Below, piece by piece: positions 1-6,187 of a stretch of DNA of 7,713 nt. Made by a program: the position numbers and the translations under genes. Origin of the DNA: Deltaproteobacteria bacterium (GTDB lineage Bacteria; Desulfobacterota; UBA8473); the NCBI GenBank assembly GCA_030623035.1, contig JAUXFK010000141.1, positions 1 through 7,713 on the forward strand, written 5' to 3'. Every line of letters starts with the position of its first letter. Position 1 is the first letter of the stretch. Under the pieces are notes generated by a model. It saw only the letters and a list, made by a program, of their open reading frames with translations. It was not told the DNA's origin and made no database searches.

Positions 1-142
1 ATGATAACTTTATAAAAGTATGTATTTTACATGTTGTAGCTCTTTTGGAAGGGCTCAGAAAAAATGCCGAATTTTTCTTAAATAGTCCATTTTTTTACGG
101 CTTAAATTAACGCTTACCCAACAAGGGAGCCAAGCGAAAACA

Positions 143-1879
143 GTGTTTAAGAAGAACACAAAATATATTGTTATTCTATCAATAATAACCTGCCTGCATT
201 CATGTAATACTGAAAATCTTTTGGAAAGCCGTCCTTCTTATAACCCCCCATGGCATGAAGAGAAAACCGAAATAAACAAGGATGATTCATTGGCTTATTA
301 CCATTTTTCCATCGCACAACTTTACGAAAATGAGGGGGATATAAAATCAGCCATAGAAGAGTACAAGTCTGCTTTAAAATACGATAAAACCTCACCTGTA
401 TTGAGGACAGGAATAGCGGTTATGTATATTAAAAAAGGGCTATTACAAAAAGCGATTGACGAATGCAAAATCGCTATTACAAACAATCCGGAATACATAC
501 CTGCCCATCTACTTTTAGGAGGATTATATTCAACTGCCGGCAATGATAACGAGGCTATTAATGAGTATAAATCTGTAATTAATATTGATCCTGAGAATAA
601 AGAATCATACCTGTTTTTAGGCACCCTTTATGCCAAAGTTGAAGAATACCAGAAAGCCATTGCATCTTTAAAAGAGCTACTTGAGATTGATCCTGAATCT
701 GCATTGGCTAACTACTATATGGGGAGAGTCCATGTTGAGATAAAACGCTTCGAGGAAGCAAAAAAATACTACCTCAAGACTCTTGAGTTAAAACCGCGGT
801 TTAACGATGCATTCATTGAACTTGGAGTCGTTTATGAGCTCCAGGGACAAAACGACAGGGCAATTGAGATATACGAAGAGATCTTAGGTTCTTTCCCCGC
901 TAACCCGTCTTTATTAAATCGCCTTGGCCATATATTCATAAAAACAAATAAATTAGACAAAGCCCTCGAACAATTTAAAAAATTAAAAAAGCTTGCCATT
1001 TATGATGAAAATATTGGAATAAAAATCGGATTAATCTATTTTGAGCAGGAAAAATTTGATGAAGCTATTGCAGAATTCAAACTTATCTTGAATAATGACC
1101 CGGATTTTTATAAGGTCAGATACTACCTGGCAACTGTGTATGAAAAAAAAGAAGAACCCGATAGAGCGATTGAGGAGTTTAAAAAAATCCCCTTAGATTC
1201 AGAATTCTTCTCTGATTCACAGATTAACATTGGTTATATATTTCAAAAGCAAAAAAATCTAAAAAAAGCCATAGAAGTTATAAAGGAAGCTGTCGAAAAA
1301 AAAGGAGACGATGTTGACCTTTTTAGGTTTCTTGCCTCATTATATGAGGAGGAAAAGGATTATGAAAAAAGCGTTGAAACGCTTAAAAAAGCATTGGATT
1401 TAGAACCGGACGATATAGATGTCCGTATAAGTATAGGGATCGCATACGATAAATCAGGCGATCAGGAAAAAGGTATAGAGGAGATGAAAGAAGTCTTAAA
1501 ACGAGACCCTTTAAATGCCACTGCCCTAAACTACATTGGATATACATATGCAGACATGGGAATAAACCTGGACGAAGCTGAAAGACTCATAAAGAAAGCT
1601 CTGGAAACAAAACCTGACGACGGTTACATTACAGACAGCCTTGGTTGGGTATACTATAAAAAGGGGAAAATTAAAGAGGCCATTTTGGAGTTAGAAAAAG
1701 CGATTCGATTGGCCGTTGATGATCCAATAATTTCAGAGCATCTTGGTGACGCATACCTTAAAATTAGTAACAAAGATAAGGCACTCTCTATGTATGAGAA
1801 GGCCTTAGAATTAGACCCGGAAAAAGAAATACTAAGAAAAAAAATCAGGATGATTAAGGAAAACAGATTAGATCGCTGA
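143..1879 (+). CDS. TPR-repeat lipoprotein (about 15 tetratricopeptide repeats)
   Basis: This gene encodes a 578-residue protein made almost entirely of tetratricopeptide repeats, which are helical-hairpin scaffolds for protein-protein contacts. The N-terminus (residues 1-21) has a Lys-rich start, a hydrophobic stretch and a lipobox-like L-H-S-C ending at Cys21. It is therefore probably a lipoprotein exported by Sec and anchored in an envelope membrane; His at the -2 position is not ideal. From about residue 51 to 563, some 15 units of 34-35 residues follow one another, many ending in a D/N-P-(D/E) turn such as LEIDPES or LELDPEK. The late repeats carrying LNYIGYTYADMG and DSLGWVYYKKGK resemble a TPR lipoprotein type common in Proteobacteria. 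The start is GTG, with GGGAG at 125-129 as a rather distant (13-base) Shine-Dalgarno; it is chosen because it keeps the signal peptide and an in-frame stop lies at 83-85. The gene is strikingly AT-rich. The LolB-like lipoprotein gene follows after 142 bases. The fold is certain; the role (envelope assembly or secretion scaffold) is inferred. Confidence 0.9.
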   Translation: MFKKNTKYIVILSIITCLHSCNTENLLESRPSYNPPWHEEKTEINKDDSLAYYHFSIAQLYENEGDIKSAIEEYKSALKYDKTSPVLRTGIAVMYIKKGLLQKAIDECKIAITNNPEYIPAHLLLGGLYSTAGNDNEAINEYKSVINIDPENKESYLFLGTLYAKVEEYQKAIASLKELLEIDPESALANYYMGRVHVEIKRFEEAKKYYLKTLELKPRFNDAFIELGVVYELQGQNDRAIEIYEEILGSFPANPSLLNRLGHIFIKTNKLDKALEQFKKLKKLAIYDENIGIKIGLIYFEQEKFDEAIAEFKLILNNDPDFYKVRYYLATVYEKKEEPDRAIEEFKKIPLDSEFFSDSQINIGYIFQKQKNLKKAIEVIKEAVEKKGDDVDLFRFLASLYEEEKDYEKSVETLKKALDLEPDDIDVRISIGIAYDKSGDQEKGIEEMKEVLKRDPLNATALNYIGYTYADMGINLDEAERLIKKALETKPDDGYITDSLGWVYYKKGKIKEAILELEKAIRLAVDDPIISEHLGDAYLKISNKDKALSMYEKALELDPEKEILRKKIRMIKENRLDR

Positions 1880-2010
1880 TCCTTAAGCTGAATTTATCCT
1901 GAGAAACGAAGGGCTAGGACTTATTAAAAAACCTTTTAATGACCCATCAAAGGATTTTTCATTTGGGCAACAGCCCATTAACATAACGAAAGAATCGCAT
2001 AAGAGGAAAT

Positions 2011-2015
2011 AGGAG
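2011..2015 (+). promoter_or_regulatory. Ribosome binding site that supports a TTG start
   Basis: AGGAG lies six bases before the TTG at 2022. It supports this rare start codon for the LolB-like lipoprotein gene, and the resulting N-terminus carries a plausible lipoprotein signal peptide. Confidence 0.7.
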
Positions 2016-2021
2016 ATAAAG

Positions 2022-2852
2022 TTGAAGTCCCCAAATGTGGATTTATATACATGCCAAAGAACCATCAAGTTTGGTATTCTCTTCGTTTTTATTCTCTCTA
2101 TTATAATCGGCTGTGCAAGGCTTCGGCCCTCCAAAATACCTATTGAACCGATAAGTTCTCCAGAGGAAGTCTTACAAAGGGTTAGAGTTAGAGAAAGTGC
2201 AATTAATAATTTAAAGGGACTGGCCAAGTTAAAGGTTGCTGATGTCAAGAAGAATTACCCAACAGTGAAGGAGGTTATCATTGCACAGCGACCATTTTCT
2301 TTGCGAATGGAGACTCTGGGATTCCTGGGAAGACCAATGTTTATTTTTACAGCAAAAGACAATCTGCTTTCTATATTATCTATGTCAAAGAACAAGTATT
2401 ATCGAGGGAACATTACCCCACAGAGCAGGTCCGTATTTTCCCCTGATCTAAAGTTAAAAGATCTATTCTCTATCCTGCTGGGTGGTATCCCTTATATAGA
2501 TTATGTTGACGCAGAAATAAGATTTATCGAAAAAGATAAAATCTATTTTGTAACGATTACAAAAAAAGGAGGAACAGCAAAGCAATTCCTGTGGGTTGAC
2601 CCTTTACGATTTACCACAATAAAAAGCGAAATATACAATATTTCAGAAGATCTCATCTTTAAAGTAAACTTCGATAAATACAAAAAAATAGATGGGATGC
2701 TCTTTCCTCTGTCAACCAGAATCGTTTTACCTTTAACCTCAACCAAGATAAGGATCGAATACCAGGAACTTAAACTAAATACGACGATCAACCCAAGCAC
2801 ATTTGATCTGGATACCCCTCCAAATGCAAAGATTATCGATTTAGATGAATGA
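2022..2852 (+). CDS. LolB/DUF4292-like outer-membrane lipoprotein
   Basis: This 276-residue protein has an N-terminal lipoprotein signal. A basic region (R13, K16) is followed by a hydrophobic core (about residues 18-29) and the lipobox I-I-G-C ending at Cys31. The mature part is rich in beta-strand patterns. A segment at about 60-110 (INNLKGLAKLKV, then an R-x-ETLGFLGRP-like turn and MFIFTA) and a later half with paired strands resemble the LolB/LolA-like lipoprotein-binding barrel, in particular the DUF4292-type proteins often found in anaerobic Gram-negatives. Such proteins are thought to bind lipids or lipidated partners in the periplasm or at the outer membrane. The start is TTG with a good Shine-Dalgarno. 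It lies 142 bases after the TPR lipoprotein gene on the same strand and 51 bases before the histidine kinase gene, with no clear terminator in either gap. The lipoprotein nature is well supported. The LolB-like family call rests on overall pattern, and true LolB function is not shown. Confidence 0.72.
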   Translation: MKSPNVDLYTCQRTIKFGILFVFILSIIIGCARLRPSKIPIEPISSPEEVLQRVRVRESAINNLKGLAKLKVADVKKNYPTVKEVIIAQRPFSLRMETLGFLGRPMFIFTAKDNLLSILSMSKNKYYRGNITPQSRSVFSPDLKLKDLFSILLGGIPYIDYVDAEIRFIEKDKIYFVTITKKGGTAKQFLWVDPLRFTTIKSEIYNISEDLIFKVNFDKYKKIDGMLFPLSTRIVLPLTSTKIRIEYQELKLNTTINPSTFDLDTPPNAKIIDLDE

Positions 2853-2903
2853 CAATTTTTGCCTTAGAAGTAAAATGACTGCCTGATTTGGGAGGCGCAC
2901 ACA

Positions 2904-4199
2904 GTGAAAGGTGAAAATAAAACGAAAAAGCAAACTGTGAATGATTCGGTGAAATTGCGCCATCGAGTTCTTGAATTGGAAGCATCAGAAACCGAGCACC
3001 AGCGGTCGGAGGAACGGATAAGGCATCTCAACCTTGTTTTACGTGCCATTCAAAATGTCAGCAAACTTATCATAAAGGAAAAGGACAGAGACAGGCTTAT
3101 TAAAGGCACATGCGAAAACCTCATCGAGACCAGAGGCTATTATAACGCCTGGATCGCCTTGTTGGATGAGTCAGGAATCTTGGAGACTGCTGCTGAGGCT
3201 GGCCTGGGAGATGAATTCCAGCTTATGGCCCAGATGCTAAAGCGCGGCGAGTTGACGATCTGCGGTCGTAAGACGCTGGAGCAACCTGGTGTTCTTGTAA
3301 TCGATGATCCACTCTCCATCTGCGCTGACTGTCCCCTGGCGAGTAAATACCATGGCCGGGCGGGGATGACTGTCCGGTTGGACTACGAAGGAAAGCTATA
3401 CGGCCTGTTATCCGTTTCCGTACAGTCCCATATCGCCGAGGACAAAGAAGAGCAGTCCCTGTTCGAGGAACTTGGCTCGGCTGTGGCTTTCGCCTTGCAT
3501 AACCTGGAAGTGGAAGAAGCGCGCCGGCGAGCAGAGGAACAGGTTCATGCCCTCTCTTTAAGAGTGCAGGAAGCTCATGAGATTGAGAGAAAACTGGTAG
3601 CACAGGAGATTCATGATAGCATTGGATCAAGTCTGGCCTCTATTAAATATGGCCTGGAAGAGATATTGGAGGATATGGGTGAAAGGCGAGCTGCGGAAGC
3701 GAATTTGCTGGAAAAGACTATCTCAATGGTCCAAACCACCATTGAAGAGAGCCGTAGGATCTCCACAAACCTGAGACCCGCTATGCTGGACGATTTGGGG
3801 ATTCTGGCAACAATAGATTGGCTATGCGGGGGGTTTCAGGAAGTCTATTCAGGTATTCGGATAAAGAAAGAGATCCACGTGCAGGAAGATGAAGTGCCCG
3901 AACCTTTGAAAATCATCATTTTCAGGATATTACAGGAAGTCCTGAACAACATCGCAAAACATAGCGCAGCCGACCTTGTTCGTCTGTCTTTGGGAAAAAC
4001 AGGATATAATATAAAACTCTGTGTTGAGGATAACGGACAGGGATTTGATCTAAGACAGGTGCTTTCTGATAAAAGCTACACTATAGGAATCGGACTTGCG
4101 AGCATGAAGGAGCGAACGGATCTTTCGGGAGGAGTATTGAATATCCAAGCGAAGAGAGGTGAAGGAACCAGTATTGTGGCATTGTGGCCCCTTGAGTAG
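2904..4199 (+). CDS. GAF-domain sensor histidine kinase, NarX/DesK-type (HisKA_3)
   Basis: This 431-residue kinase of a two-component system has no transmembrane segment or signal peptide and is predicted to be cytoplasmic. Residues 1-45 form a charged coiled-coil, and about 50-200 form a GAF sensor domain with an unusual cysteine set (C70, C120, C140, C143; the last two in I-C-A-D-C-P-L). A second coiled-coil (about 200-225) leads to the HisKA_3 dimerization helix with phospho-acceptor His237 in QEIHDSIGSSL. A linking helix (R-P-A-M-L-D-D-L-G-I, 291-300) precedes the HATPase_c domain, with an N-box at 344-353 (N348, N349), G1 motif D376-N-G-Q-G-F and G2 motif G395-I-G-L-A. The family autophosphorylates and passes phosphate to a NarL/FixJ-type regulator; none is present in the window, so it is an orphan here. 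The start is GTG with GGGAGG at 2890-2895, eight bases upstream. Its base composition is clearly richer in G+C than the two preceding genes. The signal sensed is unknown. It ends four bases before the palindromic element. Confidence 0.93.
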   Translation: MKGENKTKKQTVNDSVKLRHRVLELEASETEHQRSEERIRHLNLVLRAIQNVSKLIIKEKDRDRLIKGTCENLIETRGYYNAWIALLDESGILETAAEAGLGDEFQLMAQMLKRGELTICGRKTLEQPGVLVIDDPLSICADCPLASKYHGRAGMTVRLDYEGKLYGLLSVSVQSHIAEDKEEQSLFEELGSAVAFALHNLEVEEARRRAEEQVHALSLRVQEAHEIERKLVAQEIHDSIGSSLASIKYGLEEILEDMGERRAAEANLLEKTISMVQTTIEESRRISTNLRPAMLDDLGILATIDWLCGGFQEVYSGIRIKKEIHVQEDEVPEPLKIIIFRILQEVLNNIAKHSAADLVRLSLGKTGYNIKLCVEDNGQGFDLRQVLSDKSYTIGIGLASMKERTDLSGGVLNIQAKRGEGTSIVALWPLE

Positions 4200-4203
4200 A
4201 TGC

Positions 4204-4359
4204 CTAACCAGTGTCCATCCAGAAATGAGCAATTTTGTTCAAGGTCAAGGAAGGCGAAGATTTTAACCGCAGGAATATATTGACATATTTCGAGGATTAA
4301 AATCTGAGCCTGACACGGAGATTGGGCAAAAGGGCCATTTATGGATGGACACTGGTTAG
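4204..4359. repeat. 156-base imperfect palindrome (MITE-like element, possible two-way terminator)
   Basis: The ends are an exact 18-base inverted repeat, CTAACCAGTGTCCATCCA at 4204-4221 and its reverse complement at 4342-4359. After one mismatch (4222/4341) five more bases pair (4223-4227 with 4336-4340), giving 24-base arms with 23 pairs. Symmetry continues inward without any gap. A middle part of about 24 bases pairs poorly, then 4252-4268 matches 4295-4311 at 14 of 17 positions, including AGATTTTAA, and AATAT at 4274-4278 pairs with 4285-4289. The whole could fold into one long interrupted hairpin centred near 4281. It carries no gene and starts four bases after the kinase stop codon; its other end is nine bases from the flavodoxin stop codon. 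This is the design of a non-autonomous palindromic mobile repeat (MITE), but no target-site duplication is visible. Its place between convergent genes would also suit termination from both sides, although a long T-run is absent. Confidence 0.75.
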
Positions 4360-4368
4360 CACAACATC

Positions 4369-4851
4369 CTATACAGCAGTCAGGGAAACAATAAGGCTTT
4401 TCAATTCCTCGATGTTAGTTTCATCAGGATGGCCAACAGCTGCCGGTGCATCGGCAATCCAAACCGGTGGTTCGGGTTTTGCTTGAGCATGCTCAATAAT
4501 CTTGGGATCCACCTCTCCTTGGCAACTATATGAACCCACGACTTTAGCCTCAAAAGCCAAGTCCTTCGCATAATTCATTGCGTTAAGGGCGTGTTCAGAG
4601 CCAGCAGCCGCTCCATGTGTAGCAAATAGAAACAGGGATTTCCCTTTAATCCTGGGCAGATATTCCAGGGACATAGGATCGGGTTTTCCAGCCTTTAACC
4701 AAAATCCCATAGCGATAAAGTCCCAATCAGAAGGGTCAGGGGCATCACTAATGGGACAAATCTCCTTTTCTCCTGTTAATGCCTTATACACAGTTTCTGC
4801 CAATTTACGGGTGTTATCTGTCTGACTTGAATAGACTACTAATGATCTCAT
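4369..4851 (-). CDS. Small flavodoxin-like protein (BilS-like flavodoxin family)
   Basis: This 160-residue protein has the flavodoxin fold pattern. Strand 1 and the phosphate-binding loop of FMN are at residues 4-14 (VVYSSQTDNT), the first flavin-flanking loop is at about 49-58 (GFWLKAGKPD, with Trp52 a candidate ring-stacking residue), and the third strand with its loop is at about 72-88 (SLFLFATHGAAAGSEHA). A G-S-Y-S-C-Q-G segment at 106-112 is typical of a flavodoxin subgroup of anaerobes that includes BilS, the partner of bilirubin reductase. Such proteins carry electrons with FMN. In the phosphate loop the usual T-G-N-T is T-D-N-T here (Asp12), so FMN binding may be altered. The start ATG has a strong AGGAGGGG Shine-Dalgarno at 4858-4865. 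The gene lies 18 bases after the J-protein gene and is the last of the - strand operon. No bilirubin reductase is present in the window, so the electron partner is unknown; the oxidoreductase upstream is one candidate. Confidence 0.85.
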   Translation of the reverse strand: MRSLVVYSSQTDNTRKLAETVYKALTGEKEICPISDAPDPSDWDFIAMGFWLKAGKPDPMSLEYLPRIKGKSLFLFATHGAAAGSEHALNAMNYAKDLAFEAKVVGSYSCQGEVDPKIIEHAQAKPEPPVWIADAPAAVGHPDETNIEELKSLIVSLTAV

Positions 4852-4869
4852 AATATTCCCCTCCTTTAA

Positions 4870-5526
4870 TCAACGTTCCACTAACCTTACCTTTAAATAC
4901 AGGTTGTCTCCCATCTCTTTATAACTGTCTTTTCCTTTGAGAGAGACTTTTAATAGGGTACCGGCTTCCACACCAGGGGGTATGCTAATTACCATCCTTT
5001 CAGTTTTACATCCTTTCCTTAAAAAAATCTCTCTTTCACTCCCGTAAAGGGCCTCTGAAAAAGTTAATGATAAATCATAAACAAGGTCAGTGGCATGATG
5101 GATATTTCCACTCTGAAAATTGGATGAATATTCCTCCATAAACCTCTTCTTGAAAGACCCTGCCTTCCTTTTACCACATCCCATACCGCCCCTTCTGCAA
5201 AAAGACCTGCCAGATGAATGCCCATTGAACCTGAGATCAAAATGCTTTAGTATATCCTCGAAGTCAAACCCCTCAAAGCTATCCTCCACAGTGTGCCTGC
5301 GCCTAAATATCGCATATTCAGGGAGGTCATATTCTTTCCTTCTTTTCCTATCACTCAAGACGGCATAAGCCTCTCCTACCTCTTTGAATCTCTCCCCTGT
5401 CTCTTTACTTCCATTGTTTCTATCGGGATGATAAAGGAAAGCCAACCTTCGATATGCCTTTTTTATTTCCTCTTCCTTACTATCCCTATTTACTCCCAAT
5501 ATCTTGTAATAGTCCTTCTTATACAT
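4870..5526 (-). CDS. DnaJ/CbpA-like J-domain co-chaperone, short form with one C-terminal substrate domain
   Basis: This 218-residue J-protein is predicted to stimulate the ATPase of DnaK-type Hsp70 in the cytoplasm. Residues 5-67 are a complete J-domain: DYYKILGV opens helix I, the basic helix II is IKKAYRRLAFLYH, and the essential His-Pro-Asp is at 33-35. A linker of about 75 residues follows; it is not the usual Gly/Phe-rich type, is rich in charged and Gly residues, and holds Cys110 and Cys117 in a CRRGGMGCGK stretch. From about 146 to 218 comes a DnaJ C-terminal domain I: DLSLTFSEALYG, then the I-P-P-G-V-E-A-G-T turn and G-D-N-L-Y-L-K-V. The protein ends there, so the four-repeat zinc finger of DnaJ, the second C-terminal domain and the dimerization tail are absent. 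The ATG start overlaps the end of coaE by eight bases and has a GAAGAAGG Shine-Dalgarno, so translation is probably coupled. It is more like CbpA than DnaJ and is probably a specialised J-protein. Confidence 0.9.
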   Translation of the reverse strand: MYKKDYYKILGVNRDSKEEEIKKAYRRLAFLYHPDRNNGSKETGERFKEVGEAYAVLSDRKRRKEYDLPEYAIFRRRHTVEDSFEGFDFEDILKHFDLRFNGHSSGRSFCRRGGMGCGKRKAGSFKKRFMEEYSSNFQSGNIHHATDLVYDLSLTFSEALYGSEREIFLRKGCKTERMVISIPPGVEAGTLLKVSLKGKDSYKEMGDNLYLKVRLVER

Positions 5527-6127
5527 GACCTTCTTCCGAGGCTATTTGATTATAAATCTTTTTTACCTGCTTTCTTGTCTCCTCCATCGACCCATCGTTA
5601 TAGATAACGAAATCGGCAAACTTCAGCTTCTCTTCTGTAGAAAGCTGAGAAGTTATTCTCTTTTTTGCATCTTCTTCACTAAGCCCCCGTTTTCCCAATC
5701 GTTTTATCTGATTGTCTTCAGTTGCGCAAACCACAACTGCCTTATCAACCAGCATATTCTTAGATTCAGCCGTTAGCAAGGGTATCTCTTTTACTATTAT
5801 TGCATTGGGATCCTCGTTCTTTATCTTTTGAACCAGCCTTGCATCCTCTTTGAATATCTCAGGATGAACGATCTGATTCAGCTTTTGTAATTCTTCAGGC
5901 TTATTGAAGACCAACTGTCCCAAAATCTCTCGATTGATGGTCTGGTCTTCATTCAAAACCTCTCTTCCAAAGTATTCCACAACACCCTTCCACGCATTCA
6001 TCTGTGGCCGCATTACTTCATGGCCAATAACGTCCCAATCTATCAGGTGTGCTCCCAAATCTATAAAAAACTTAGTAACTGTGCTTTTCCCGGAGGCAAT
6101 GCTGCCGGTTATTCCGATGATGACCAT
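5519..6127 (-). CDS. coaE: Dephospho-CoA kinase
   Basis: CoaE phosphorylates the ribose 3'-hydroxyl of dephospho-CoA with ATP, the last step of coenzyme A synthesis, in the cytoplasm. With the start chosen here the protein has 202 residues, the normal family length. The P-loop is at 8-16 (GSIASGKST). The substrate-binding Asp pair is in LIDWDVIGHEV (D30, D32). Further family marks are NREILGQLVF (65-74), the Q-I-V-H-P-E-I-F segment (85-92), E-I-P-L-L (114-118), the lid region RLGKRGLSEEDAKKRITSQ (143-161) and ADFVIYNDGS (171-180). A TTG nine bases further upstream (6136) would add three residues. The ATG at 6127 is preferred because GAGGG at 6138-6142 sits ten bases from it but only one base from the TTG. 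The gene lies 60 bases after the oxidoreductase gene and overlaps the J-protein gene by eight bases (ATGTATAA shared). The function is firm. Confidence 0.96.
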   Translation of the reverse strand: MVIIGITGSIASGKSTVTKFFIDLGAHLIDWDVIGHEVMRPQMNAWKGVVEYFGREVLNEDQTINREILGQLVFNKPEELQKLNQIVHPEIFKEDARLVQKIKNEDPNAIIVKEIPLLTAESKNMLVDKAVVVCATEDNQIKRLGKRGLSEEDAKKRITSQLSTEEKLKFADFVIYNDGSMEETRKQVKKIYNQIASEEGHV

Positions 6128-6137
6128 TTTATACAAA

Positions 6138-6142
6138 CCCTC
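6138..6142 (-). promoter_or_regulatory. Ribosome binding site that decides the coaE start
   Basis: GAGGG on the - strand lies ten bases before the ATG at 6127 and one base before the alternative TTG at 6136. This spacing favours the ATG. Confidence 0.55.
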
Positions 6143-6187
6143 AAAAAAAGTAAACCTATGACACTAATCAGTTTCAGTTTAATTTGG

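Noticed and set aside
38..55. Seven-base hairpin (AGCTCTT, loop TTGG, AAGGGCT) upstream of the TPR gene
   Set aside because: It is short with one G-U pair and is followed by an A-run, not a T-run, on the + strand, so it is not a convincing terminator for an upstream gene.
1883..2248. Open frame of 121 codons on the - strand between and within the lipoprotein genes
   Set aside because: It overlaps the well-supported LolB-like gene start and signal peptide, has low-complexity composition, and shows no recognisable domain.
3223..3630. 135-codon - strand open frame inside the kinase gene
   Set aside because: It is antisense to the conserved GAF and HisKA_3 regions, and its Arg/Pro-rich product is typical of shadow frames in richer-G+C genes.
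4197..4366. Target-site duplication around the palindromic element
   Set aside because: The flanks TAGATGC and CACAACA share no direct repeat, so recent insertion with duplication cannot be shown.
6128..6187. Possible terminator between the oxidoreductase and coaE genes, with a run of T on the - strand
   Set aside because: Only a very weak AAAC/GTTT stem precedes the T-run, and the T-run lies directly before the coaE Shine-Dalgarno.
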